From the NCBI GenBank assembly GCA_033060915.1, contig CM065394.1:9463501-9527500 (forward strand): a stretch of DNA of 64,000 nt. Direction: 5' to 3'. The translations under genes and the position numbers were made by a program. Below are positions 34,258 to 45,533 of this stretch, one piece after another. Position 1 is the stretch's first letter. Every line of letters begins with the position of its first letter. Below the pieces are notes generated by a model, which had not been told where the DNA came from, ran no database searches, and was given only the letters and a program-made list of their open reading frames with translations. Origin of the DNA: Euryodendron excelsum (Eukaryota > Streptophyta > Magnoliopsida > Ericales > Pentaphylacaceae).

Positions 34258-36104
34258 ATGACAGATGCGGGTGACAATGGTTATGCGAGGAGACGCCGCT
34301 CGGGGAAGGCTGCTCGAACAGATTCCACCAATCGTTCTAGTCGGTCTAGGGGTAGCTGACGGTGTACTGGGTAGGCAACATCTAGTCAGAGTGGTTGGGG
34401 GAGTAGGCCAGCTGTCGACCCTTTTCCTCCGGTTGAGCAGGCTTCTATAAAGGAGATTGGTGGAGAGGAGGAGATACTGGGTTTAGGCGACTAAGTAACT
34501 GGCTATGGGAGAGCCTCCTCCAGGCATAGGCAGACGGATGCTGACTTGGGAGACTTGTAGGTACCGGATATTCCCCGACTCAGGGATTTGGCTTATCACC
34601 GTAGTGTATACTGTAAATAGCATTTGCCCCCTCCTCGAGTACACACAGCTTTCAGAGGGGCAGTTCATAAGGTCTTCGTGACTATGCAATGAGCTGCCCC
34701 GTCATATCGTGCCTTCTTGGTGCATATTGGATTTGGCGCCTTCATGGGATTACAGGCTAACCGCCTGAACCAGCATTTAGTACTGGCGCTAGTTGAGCGA
34801 TGGTTTGGAGAGACTGGGACCTTTCATTTTGTCGGCTTTGAGTTAGGTCCCACTCCCTTGGATTGGGCAATTATTACAGGGCTTTCCTTTGTCGGCCGAC
34901 GGATCACCTTGCAGTCAGTCAGTAGGGATGAGGCCTGTTTGCTGTTGGACTTACCTCCTCCTGAGCGTTCTGCCTTCCCAGTCTCTTGGATCAGTCAGGA
35001 CGACTGTACCTTTGCTACTGAGCCATTGCCTGCCAGGCGGGATATTATGCGATGGCGACTTGTTTTGTACATCATCTTTAGTTGCTTTTGTAATAATAAC
35101 AAGTCGCTCGTGCCATGTCGGTTGGTGAGCATAGTAGCTGATCTTTGAGCTTTATTTGAGCTGGACTGGGGGTCCTTCTCCTTTGGCTACTTTCTTCGGT
35201 CGATGCGGGTCCGGACTTCCTCTCATTGGGGCAGCATGACTAGGTTCTAGCCCTTTCTTGTCTGGTGGAGCTACGAGTACCTGCCTGTGCATCACCTTGC
35301 AGTTGTCGAGGACGACCTCTATCCTCGTGCTTTGAGGTGGGCTCGTGACCGGGTAGCTCAGCAATCCGAGATTTCTGATTTTGTGATGCTCTAGGCTAAC
35401 CTGGAGCTAATTAAGGTGAGGGATGTGACTTGGCGGCCCTTCATTGGATCAGTTCATTACGAGACAGTCCGGTACTTAGTCCCGTTGTCCTTGTCGATGG
35501 CTTCTTTTCTCAGTGATGACACTTGGGAGTCCTATCTCAAGAGCGACACTAGCGACAGTTTCATAAGGAGTTCCGATCAGTTGGGGCTCCGCTAGAGTAT
35601 ATGTTTGGAGCCTTGGTGGCAAGAGTTCCTATCCCTTATCAGGAGAGTCAGCCAGGTGCCGAGTTCCTACTTCCCCCAGACACAAATTACGCTGCACACT
35701 TTGGGGCTCACTCAGTCGGTGCCTTCACCCGATTTGAGGTAGTAGTCGGCGGGTACGCTGTTGGCCAGGAGGTGGTTGATTTGTGGTGCCGTGTCGGAGG
35801 ATATGTGCCCCAGACTGAGTTTACTGCTGTGAGAGACCAGAGAGATCAGTATTAGATGGAGCGGGATCAATACCAGGCCGAGGTAGCTTCCTTGACGGCT
35901 CAGTTATCTCAGTTGGGCGGCAGGAGGGGGTATGTTGTTCTTTCTCTGCTTTTTCTTGCTCTGCTGTTGTTTAGTTCTTTTTTTATGCGGCTGATTTTGG
36001 TTCTATCTTCCCTGCAGGATGGCGGTGCTTTGAGTAGTTATCCGCCTCCTCCGATGCCGGGTTTTGGGGATTTCGATCTAGATGACATTGACTTTGACAT
36101 GTGA
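34258..36104 (+). pseudogene. Antisense plant mobile domain (PMD) protein, element B copy
   Basis: Starts MTDAGDNGYARRRR, just after the leader acceptor. The PMD core is open from 34717 to 35148, with GFGAFMGLQANRLNQ, ERWFGETGTFHF, LDWAIITGLSFVG and RLVLYIIFSCFCNNNK. A C-terminal part at 35601-36104 is in another frame: RFEVVVGGYAVGQE, RDQRDQY, MERDQYQAEVASLTAQ, then PPPPMPGFGDFDLDDIDF. A candidate 88-bp intron (35930-36017, GGG|GTATGT...CTGCAG|GAT) lies near the end. Leaving it in keeps the frame in this copy and gives an odd hydrophobic stretch; removing it breaks the frame. Stops include TGA, TAG and TAA in the first 450 bp, TGA at 35146-35148 and TAG at 35853-35855. Dead gene, clear family. 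Confidence 0.82.
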
Positions 36105-36786
36105 CAGATGCCCCTTGTGGAGATTCTGATCTTCCCTTGCCCATATTCCTGAGATATATTTATGTTAGATAGTTTTATTTTGTAAGTTTTGTACAAAGAT
36201 GGATATTTATGGTATTTAGATGCATGGATAGACAGATACATTTATGATCTTTACAACTAAGCATATGATCAGATACATGTGATGGATGATGATGTTAGGT
36301 ATCTATTGATGTTAATGTTGGTGACTTCTGTTTTTTTACATGAAGTTATACCCTATGTGTGCAAAGCTCATGCTAATTGTTTGGTTTTTTTTTTTTAAAC
36401 GTATGCACATGTTGAAAACACATAAATAGAATGACACAGGGTGTTATTGAACTTGTAGTCTTTGGAATGGTAACTTCTTCCTTTTCGAGGGTCTAATCTC
36501 TCCTCTGGCTCAACCCTACCTTCATTGGATGATAGCACTTTGCACCTTTCTCATCCTTTTGATCGCCTCCGACTCTCTGCCTCGAGGTTAGTGTAAGGAC
36601 TTACTGGGTTGAAACTCTCGACTCTCGGAGTTTTAGCAACAGCTTACCTAACCTTTGGCAGAGTGACAAGTGGTCAGTCCTTTCAATATGACGAGACTTT
36701 GTTTAGGATTATAATGTGAGCTAGGTATGGGGTTTTTGAAACAACAAGATATATAGGCCCAAATTCGATCTTGTTTTCAATAGGGT
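36105..36786. other. 3' flank of the PMD gene in element B
   Basis: AT-rich, homologous in reverse to A 17436-18115 and C 44810-45533. No gene seen. Confidence 0.5.
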
Positions 36787-37065
36787 TTAGATCCATACCG
36801 TCCTTGACTCTTTTCTCCGTAAGGCTAGCATCATTCTTGGCTTTGGCAGTGTGTTCAGCTCATTTAGATCAAGCAATTCATTTTCAATTAGAGTGGACTT
36901 TAGTATGGTTGTAATGTAGGCCATGGTTTTGGTGTTTTGCAAGAAAGGATAAAAGCTCAATCCTATTGTTTCTACTGGGTTTCTTTGCAGCCTAGGATCA
37001 CCTTTGAATTTCCTTCTTGTTTTGGCTATATATTTTTCAGGGTGAAAATGACTCTTCTCTTTCAC
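36787..37065 (-). CDS. Small conserved sense ORF of unknown function (element B)
   Basis: 92 open codons, same start (GTG, KEKSHFH) and length as in A, sense to element B. Ends SRTVWI. Conservation across A, B and C is clear; coding status is not. Confidence 0.3.
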   Translation of the reverse strand: MKEKSHFHPEKYIAKTRRKFKGDPRLQRNPVETIGLSFYPFLQNTKTMAYITTILKSTLIENELLDLNELNTLPKPRMMLALRRKESRTVWI

Positions 37066-37120
37066 CCCTTCTATATGTTTTTTGAGATAAACATGACTTT
37101 CTTTCCTTCTTATTATGGTT

Positions 37121-37176
37121 TCCTAACCCACTTGGGTTTTCCCTGTTTTAATCCCCCATCTCTTTAACCCCCTCCT

Positions 37177-37218
<42 letters not shown>

Positions 37219-39980
37219 CCCCTTTCTTTGTATGCTTGAAACAAGGAGACTCCCGGTCCATGTGTAGGATTAGACTATTGGAGGGTCACCATGTCGGGGG
37301 CTTTCCTTTAGGCTAACCGGAGACCACGTGGGTTCGGCTCCCTTGATTATGTGGTGAAGCCTTAACCTTGTATGTTCACGACCCCAAATTTGCATTGTGT
37401 ATATCATCATCTTGCATTCTTCCAAAAATCATTTTCAAACTCGTTTTCACAACTTGCATTAAGCTTGTTTTCAAAATTGCATCAAAATCTCATTTTTCAA
37501 AACATGTTTTCAAAATCACAACCCTAGGGTGATTCTAGCCTTTCCATGGCTAGGATTGCTTTAGGAAAGTGTTACATTTAAAGTGACTTTCATGCTCTAT
37601 ATTGTCAAACCTTTGTTATTTTCAAAATTACTCTTCTAAAATGGTTTTAACTTTCTTATGGTTAGAATCGCTTTAGGAAAGTGAGACATTTTTATACCTT
37701 CTAAAAACTCTCTTTTCAAAAGTCTCTTTTCCTAAAAATGTCTTTTTCAACATACTTTCCTAAAACTCTTCTTTTGAAAGTTGTTTTCAAAAACTCCCTC
37801 CAAAAATCTATTTTTCAAAACTCCATTTTTCAACTCCTTTCTAAAATCCTCTCCCCAAAATCCATTTTCTAAAAACGCTTCGTAAAAATCTTTCCAAAAA
37901 CTCTCTCAAGCAATCTTCTACCAAAAATCTTTCTAAAAACTCCCTTCCCAAAATCTTCCTTCTAGAAACTCCCTTCTAGGATTTTCCTTCTAAAATCTTC
38001 GTTTCCAAAAACGCACTTTCCAAAAATCCATTTTCTTGATGCACAAGTCAAGCCTTAGAGCTAACAATTAGGAAACCCTAATTTTCTTTCCAAAAACATG
38101 GTTTTCCAACTTGCCTTAAAACCTAGGTTCCCAAAACCTTCTATTTTCTATGTCAAAACTATACACTTCCAAATCTAGGGTTTCTAGAAACTTCTTTTTC
38201 CAAATCCTTGTCAAATCCTACATTCCCTTTAGGAAACCAAATCAAATCTTCTCTTTAGAAAACCAAATTTAATCTTCCCATTTAGGAAATTAGATACAAT
38301 CCTCCATTTCTGGAAATAAAATCAAACACTTCTTCTTAGAAACAAAATCCAATCCCTTCTTAATCCAACTATTTCCTAATTCAACTCCTTCTTAATCTTC
38401 TACTTTCCTAAATCTTAACTTTCTAAAACTTGAACACAAAAATCTTTCCCAAAATTTGAAATTCAACTTCGTCATCTTTCCTAATTCAACCCTTTTCTAA
38501 TTCTACCCTTTTTCAAATTTTAATCTAGGTTTTCAAATCTTTCCTAAACTCAAACCTTTCCTAATCTCAAGAGCTTTTCAAACTCAAAAACTTTCTAAAT
38601 CTTAAACTTTCTAAATTTCAAATATTTTCAAATTCAAAGCTTTCTAAATTCAAAACTTTCTTAAGTTAAATCTTTTTAAATTTCCTAAATCTTTCTAAAA
38701 CTCTAAAACTTTCTAAATCTTAAACTTTCTAAACTTCAAATCTTTTCAAATCTAAAACTTTCTAAACTCAAAACTTTCTTACTTTCAAAACTTCCCTATT
38801 TCAAAACATTAGAAATTCAAAAATTTCCTATTTCGAAAACTTTCCTAAGTCAAAACCTTCCTAAGATGAAACTTTCATAATTCCAAAACTTTCCTAAAAC
38901 GAAACTTTTCTAAAATGGAACTTTCCTAAAATGGAATTTTCCTAATTTGAACCCTTACAAGTCAAGTCTTTCCTAAGTCTCTTCTCATTCCTAAGTCTAG
39001 GTTTCCTAAAACCAAGTCTTGCAAAATCAATCTTTTCAAATCTTCCAATCAAAGTCCAAATTTCCCTACTCTTCCAATTCCAATTCAAATTCCAATTTCA
39101 ACTCTTTTCCAAATCAACTCTTCTATTTTTAATCAGACTCTTATCCAAACTACGAATGACCTGTTTCCTCCAAAAGGATACGTAGGCAACCCTCATGGGT
39201 GCGGTCTCCAAATTTTTCAAATTTCGAATTCCACAACCTTTTTCAAGTTTCTATTTCCACAACTCTTTTTTTCAAATCTCAAATTCCACAATCTTTTCAA
39301 ATCTCCAATCTATTTTCAAACTTCCAATTTCAATTTTCTATTTCCAAATCTATATTTTCAATTTTCAAAACCTTCTTTCAAATTTCAAACTTCTATCTCT
39401 TTCTTCTCAAATCTATCTTCCAATTCTCTTTCTTAGACTTGCATATCATGCATCATGTCTTTTTAAACATTGTTTTCTAAAGTCGATAGGATTGAACAAT
39501 AGTTAGTTAAAGACTCTCATAGGTGAATCTAGGGTAGATTGACATGTAGGTACTGAAAGGGCGGGGTAGGGTGATGGCTTAGTGCATCTTCCCTACACGT
39601 AACCAACCTCCGAGCCTGGGATCACTGTTTTCGTAAGATGAAAACGGAGTTATTTTCAAAAAAAGGGCTAAATGTTTTCTAAAGGTTGCCAAACAACCTG
39701 TTTTCTTAAAAACCATCTCTTGAGGAGATCTTTTCAAAACCTTTTTCAAAAAACCCTAAGTGTAATCTTCGGATTGCGCTTAGTTTTTAGGTGACCTAAC
39801 TCACCTTAATCAAGTTAGGTGGCAACTCCAAATCTTTTCCAAAAGCCCTTTATTTAAATCTATTTTCAATTCAAACTTAGTCGCACTCATTTTTCTAGGA
39901 GGGTGAGTTCTAACGAGAGAGTACAGTATTTTTTCTGCTTGTGTGTGTATTCCTCGAGCACGAAAAATTTGGGTGCGACA
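37121..39980 (+). repeat. Truncated 5' LTR of element C
   Basis: Only the 3' half of the LTR. It starts at the position equal to about 10862 in A ('CCTAACCCACTTGGGTTTTC') and ends GGGTGCGACA. The TATA box, palindromes and minisatellite are missing, so this copy has no LTR promoter of its own at the 5' side. Confidence 0.85.
37178..37217. repeat. Uninterrupted run of 40 C
   Basis: Forty C in a row, where other LTR copies have 5-7 C between AATCCCCCATCTCTTT and CTTTGCATGC. The G-rich complement could form quadruplex structures. The length may be uncertain in the assembly. Confidence 0.85.
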
Positions 39981-39982
39981 GT

Positions 39983-40000
39983 TGGCGACTCCGCTGGGGA
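39983..40000 (+). other. Primer-binding site of element C
   Basis: TGGCGACTCCGCTGGGGA, two bases after the LTR end; two bases differ from the A site. Complementary to a CCA-ending tRNA 3' end, by recollection tRNA-Arg as in Ogre/Tat elements. Confidence 0.82.
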
Positions 40001-41539
40001 ACACTTAGAGGGTTAGGCCGTTAGTCACGTCTTTTTACCCTTCACCCATGTAGAGTCTTTAATTAACTTGGTTCAATCCTATTGACTTTAAATTTTGAAA
40101 ACCAAATTTCCAAAATTGTCTTCAAAAGACATGCATTTATTCATGTTATTTTGTATTAAGTTTGCCATTCACATACTAACTCTTGCATCTTTGTTTTGTA
40201 GGTACACATTTTGTTTAAATTTTATTAACTGCTATGCATGAATGTGATGAACAGGATGCATGAGAGTTGTTGGGCTCTTTCCTCCACTTTTAAAAATCAC
40301 ACACACACTGCATGTGCACCTGCATTCTGCATACTTGCATTATTACCCTGATATGTCCTTTCTAGTTAGAAAGGGGGAACGGTATATTGGTTGTGGGCAA
40401 GATGCTGTGTCAGTTTCTTTGCCTACGGCCTCTTGATGGTTCCCCCGCTCGGATCACCAACCGATCATGGCACCACCTCAGGGAGTGGGCATAGGTTTAA
40501 AGATCTGGGGACCGAGCCTTTTTAGGACGCATTAGTCAACCCTCAACCTCATACTCATATAGACACCATGCATAGCCGAACCTCTGCCGGATTTAAGACA
40601 TGAGCACCGTTTTCAAAACCATAGAGGAAAGGGCGACTGCTCTTACTTTCATTTATACCTGTCTATTCTTGTTGTTATACTGACTGTATTCATACTGTTA
40701 TAATGCCAGTCTAACTGCTCATGCATGCACGTTTATCTTGCTATTGCATTCTCTCTCCTTATACTCTTTGCATACCCATGTTCATGCATTCCATATTCCA
40801 TGTCAAGACAAGAGTTCCAAGCAACTCAAGTCACTGCATTCTCATGCATATGATCAACCCATTGAGAGTGACACCAAAGTCACTCTCCCTTGCATTAAAC
40901 CTGCCTAAACCCTATGGGTTCCCATATAACCCTAAGGACTCATTGCATGCATCTCAATTCATTCCATAAGAGGAGCTCCAATCTCTCTATGCTCACGGAG
41001 ATAGGATTGCCATGAAGACAAAGGGCAACCAATCAGCAAGGTCTCTCAGCGACCTCTCCGACATCAAATCCAAGGAAGGCGAATCCGAAGACTCAAGAGT
41101 AGTTTAGGTGTTTCCTTTGTAAAACTACATAGGTGGAAGTCCAAAGGAAAATGTTTCCCCTCCCCCTATTAAAATGTATTTCAATTCTTTTGTATCTTAA
41201 ACCCAAAATTTAATGTGCTTCTTTACTTTTATGAATGAATGCATGGATGGCTAAAGGTTCCTACTTGACAGTAAGGTATCTGCATATAGGGGCAAATCCC
41301 CTATCTCCAAAAGTGGGCCAATACATCATGATTAGTTTCCCTCCTAAAGAGGGGCACCCTAGGACATGCATTGCATAAAGCTCTCTAAAAACTAGAAACT
41401 GATTCGTGAATTGTGTTCTTATCTTTTTGTCTTTTCCTTTTTATTTATAGATGTCACCCTGCACTGAGTCAACATTGCTCCCAAAAAGGGGTAACATCCA
41501 CCTAGGGATCCCATTATCACCCGGCAAAGAGCATCATTG
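40001..41539 (+). other. Untranslated leader of element C
   Basis: Homologous to the A and D leaders. A long pyrimidine-rich stretch ends TTTTTATTTATAG at 41450, right before ATGTCACC, a strong candidate splice acceptor. A frame at 40721-40969 also occurs in D at 465-710, but both copies look like translated leader with no domain. Confidence 0.55.
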
Positions 41540-42987
41540 ATGGTTGCTAACCCTGAAGAATCCTATCAAGTCTCTCGAGAGGAAGTCAACGAAATGAGGA
41601 CTAAGATGGATGAGATGCTCAAACTCATTCAAACTATGGCCAGGAAGGATGCTACTGCAATCCCGTCATCGTCTATGACTTCTTCCAAGGACCCTGAACC
41701 CACTAATCTAAGGATCATGCTTCAGTCTGACAATGTTGGGAGGACTAAGGAAGATGCCAAAGAGGTCAACACTAAATAAGAAGAGACCATATTGCTTTCA
41801 CCTGCCGTAAAGAAGGCCCCTCTAGACCCTCTCAGTCTGAAAATCCAAGGGTTGGAAGATTCGTTGTGAAGTCTCCATGGTCACGATGCTTACGGGTTCA
41901 CTTCTTATGATGAGCTTTGTTTCTTCCCTAACCACCCGAGACATGCTAGGTTCAAAATGCTCGAATTCCTTAAATAAAACGGCACCGGTAACCCCATTGC
42001 ACATCTTTGTCTTTATGCTGGAGCACTAAGTGGTCATGGCAACGACCTGAAGTTGCTCATACAGTTATTCCAGTACAGTCTCACAGGGTATGCTCTGCAA
42101 TGGTTTGCCCGTCTGGACTTAGGGAAGATCAGAACCTGGATTGAGCTAGTCAACGCATTCAAAGCCCAATACCGTCACAACATTGACCTCACTTCCGATC
42201 GATGGTCCCTGATGACAATGAGCAAGGGTGAGAAGGAAAGCTTTAAAGGATATGCCCTAAGATGGAGGGAGGTCGCTGCATAAGTTAATCCCCCGCTGGA
42301 AGGGAAGGAGTATGTATAACTATTTGTACATACTTTCCAAGGTATATTATACCAGAAGCTTTGCACAAGCGTGGGAAAAAGCTTCTTCGAGCTCATCATG
42401 CAGGGAGAGATGATAGAAAATAGCCTCAAGACAGGAAGAATTACAGACCCCTATGCCAGGACTGGGGAAAATACCGCCAACATAGCTAAGAAGGTGGCTA
42501 CTACAAGGGGCACGATCAGGAAGGAAAGTGAAGTGTCCGCTATTCTGCCTAGCCAACCACCCCAATACCGTCTCCCGTTACAATCACCCCCGTCCTGCCT
42601 TTACCCACCTTGACTATGCCTGCTCCAACCCCTAACTATGGTCCTGCTGGGGTACAACCCAACTTTAATAGACCTACTCGATGCATCCGTACCTTCGACG
42701 CCTTAGCCTGCACCTAAACCGAGGCTTACCATAGCCTTCTGAAGTATAACATCTTGAAGCCCATACCTGCTCGCCGGTTGCCAAGCCCTCTACCCCCAAC
42801 CTTTCATGCTGCCCTTACATGTGAGTACCATTCAGGTGGCCAGGGGCATGACACCGAAAGCTGCTTCGCTCTCAAGCACAAAATCCAAGACTTGATCGAT
42901 AATAAGACCATTGATCTGCAGCCGGTAAAACCTTCTCGTACTCCTAATGTGACCGCTAACCCTCACCGGATCACACTGTCAATATGA
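41540..42987 (+). pseudogene. gag: gag polyprotein, Ty3/gypsy Tat-like (element C, broken)
   Basis: The ATG at 41540 opens a helical N-terminus (EEVNEMRTKMDEMLKLIQ). The capsid core follows with GTGNPIAHLCLYAGA, ALQWFARLDLGKIRTW, AQYRHNIDLTSDRWSL and KGEKESFKGYALRWRE. A proline-rich linker leads to the nucleocapsid-like motif CEYHSGGQGHDTESC (C-x2-H-x5-H-x4-C, from 42820) and KHKIQDLIDNKTI. In-frame stops occur near 41779, 41867, 41974, 42283 and 42316, and the frame changes between 42613 and 42754. This copy defines the family's Gag best together with D. Core motifs are those of plant Ty3/gypsy gag; assignment to Tat/Ogre rests on this and the PBS. Confidence 0.87.
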
Positions 42988-43505
42988 TACTAGTAAAAAT
43001 GGAAGGCGAGGGAGAATTTGACGAGCTCGGGGCCGAAGGTTATGAGAACGATTGGGAGGCCGATGAAGAAAACGACTGGGAGGAGGATCTCCCATCGTGC
43101 CCAATTTATCTTTATAACCCTGAGGAGGTTCCTGATACTTCCAACTGGCCCATTGAGGAGATAATATTTTCGGAAGATGAGATGACCAAGAACACAGTTA
43201 TTGATGGATGGGGTGCTGAATTTCTACATCCAAAATATGTCGCGGCAGAACGAAACTTACTAGAAAACCCTTGGCCCATAACTGAGTATAACTATGAAGA
43301 CATGGGCGGGGAGCTAAAGGAGTCACGAGAGCAGATGGAGCCGTTCGAGTTGGAAGGCGTTGAACTAGCCACCTTGTTTACAAAAGAACTCACTGTAAAG
43401 AATAAGAAGGAGGCTGACAACCGCACCAGCAGCATTAACATCTCTGGAGCTCTAGGAGAACCCTTTGCCTGTCTTGCCTTGGCCAAGGATCTGGGTCGCG
43501 TATGA
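42984..43505 (+). CDS. Acidic gag-pro linker remnant (element C)
   Basis: 173 open codons, strongly acidic (EGYENDWEADEENDWEED), with short hydrophobic islands. Its ATG overlaps the gag stop (ATGA), but the better reading is that gag continues: shifted by one base, PDHTVNMILVKMEGE runs straight on from the gag frame and parallels DRTVNIVTKL of element A. In Tat-type elements the region after the zinc motif leads into protease. Here it stops at 43505 and no protease D-S/T-G motif follows. No catalytic residues are visible. Confidence 0.5.
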   Translation: MILVKMEGEGEFDELGAEGYENDWEADEENDWEEDLPSCPIYLYNPEEVPDTSNWPIEEIIFSEDEMTKNTVIDGWGAEFLHPKYVAAERNLLENPWPITEYNYEDMGGELKESREQMEPFELEGVELATLFTKELTVKNKKEADNRTSSINISGALGEPFACLALAKDLGRV

Positions 43506-44551
43506 AGCATCGAAGATGTGGGAATTATTCCAAGACCTTACTAAAAAAGGAATCCCTTCAAAAGCGTACAAGAGAGGGGTGGTTTCACCCACTTTCTTTC
43601 TATCCCTTTTACTTCTTATCTTTAAATTAATGCTTACATTTTCTTATTGCTTAAGAACTCTATACTTTCCATAAGAAATGATAATAATAATCAAATAATA
43701 GTTTTTTATTCCATCACGGTTGTCTTATCTTCTCTTGGGAATGGTGGCTACTTTCTATACAAGGGGCATGGTGTATCTTATGGAATGATCAGTCTTGAAG
43801 GGATGATATCATGAATTAACCACTCACTAAAGGATAACCTCTCAAGAGAGAGAGAGAGAGGATAAGGATGAGTGAGGATACCACCCAAAGGCAGCACTTG
43901 CAAGACTTTGAAGCTAAGCGATGTGTGGCCAGTTTATCAAAGTGAAGAAGTGCCATCTTTCACTTCCCCATATATAAATAAAAGGAATAAAAGACTAAAT
44001 AAATAAACAAATGTGCTCATATTCCCTTTGCTTAACCCCGAATGCCACGTGGAAAGTGAAAATTTTTCCTTGTCACCTCCGATCCAAGACTGTCCTCCCC
44101 AAACTGGGGCAGACAATATTTGAGAACTCTCGGAATGGTATTCACCCCTACTGTGCTAAAGCAGCAATAAAAGCTCTATAGATCAAGCAATCTAATTCAA
44201 AATGAAGAGAGGCCCTCATTTCATTTCCCATACAGTCAAGAGTAACCCTTTGCCAAACACGTTGAGCCACCTACCTTTTCTTAACAAAACCCCAACCTTG
44301 GGATCACTATCCACACTAGGTAGATTGAACTGCCAAGGAAAAGATCTAAGGAAAAAAGGGTCATAGCATTGTTCATTCCATGAAAAGAAAAAATAGATAA
44401 AAAGGACAAAGCGAAGGAAAGGAATTGCCAAGGGGCAAGAGGCCGAAAAAAAAAAGAGGATCCTTTAAGGAAAGGCTTGAAGAAAACCATGATTGTGCCA
44501 TAATAAGAAGAAAAGAAAGTCATACTTATCTCAAAAACGCATATAGAAAGG
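43506..44551 (+). other. Pol-less spacer of element C
   Basis: Homologous to A 16300-17156. It contains a GA dinucleotide stretch (about 43847-43862) and A-rich stretches. No RT, RNase H or integrase motif in any frame. Confidence 0.6.
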
Positions 44552-44809
44552 GTGAAAGAGAAGAGTCATTTTCACCTTGAAAAGCATGTAGTAAAAGCAG
44601 GAAGGAAATTCAAAGGTGATCCTAGATTGCAAAGAAACCCAGTAGAAACAATAGGATTGAACTTTTACCCTTTCTTGCAAAACCCCAAATCCACAGCCTA
44701 CATTACAACCTTATTAAAGTCCGCTCTGATTGAAAATGGATTGCTTGATCTAAATGAGCTGGATACGATGCCGAAGCTAAAGAAGGACGTTAACCCTACT
44801 GAAAATTAG
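44552..44809 (+). CDS. Small conserved sense ORF of unknown function (element C)
   Basis: 85 open codons, GTG start, KFKGDPRLQRNPVETIG core as in A and B, different C-terminus (KKDVNPTEN) because of local changes. Coding status is uncertain. Confidence 0.3.
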   Translation: MKEKSHFHLEKHVVKAGRKFKGDPRLQRNPVETIGLNFYPFLQNPKSTAYITTLLKSALIENGLLDLNELDTMPKLKKDVNPTEN

Positions 44810-45533
44810 TCAAGGATTGTATGGATCTAAACCCTACTGAAAACAACATCGAATTTGAGCCTATATATCCCGTTGTTTTGAAACCCCATAACCTAGCCTA
44901 CATTATGGTCCCAAGCAAAGTCTCCTCGGATTGAAAGGACTGGCCACTTATTGCTCTGCCAAAGGTCAGGCAAGCAGTTGCTAAAACCCCGAGAGTTGAG
45001 AGTTTTAGCTCAATAACCCCATACACTAACCTCGAGGTAGAGAGCCGGAGGTGATCAAAAGGTTGAGAAAGGTGCAAAGTGCTATCATCCAATCAAGGTA
45101 GGGTTGAGCCGGAAGAGAGGCTAAATCCCTGAAGAGGAGGGAGTTACCATTCCAAAGACTACAAGTGTAACAGCATCCCTTGTCATTCTGTCAGTTAATG
45201 TATTTCTAATATGTGCATAAAAAATAAAAAATAATATATATAAAAAAAATAAAAAAATCATAATCAAATGAAAATCATGTAATCTTCGCATAGATATAAC
45301 TGCATGTAAAACCGAAAGTCATCAACATCAATAGATATCTAACATCATCATACATTACATGCATCTGATCATATACCTAGCCATAAAGGTCATAAATGTA
45401 TCTGTCTATCCACGCATTTGAATACCATAAATATCCATATTTGTATAGAGCTTACAAAATAAAACTATCTAACATAAATACAACTTGGGGACAAGGGGCA
45501 AGAGAAGATCAGAGTCTCAACAAGGGGCATCTA
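44810..45533. other. 3' flank of the PMD gene in element C
   Basis: AT-rich, homologous to A 17436-18115. Nothing coding recognised. Confidence 0.5.

Larger units (their letters stand above)
27708..37120 (-). mobile_element. Element B: truncated gypsy copy in reverse orientation
   Basis: Reading right to left: truncated internal region (37120 down to 32638) with the small ORF and PMD gene, PPT at 32638-32657, 3' LTR 32637-27708. Gag, leader and 5' LTR are missing because the internal region ends at a junction with the element C LTR at about 37120. Its PMD gene is on the plus strand, again antisense to the element. Confidence 0.85.
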
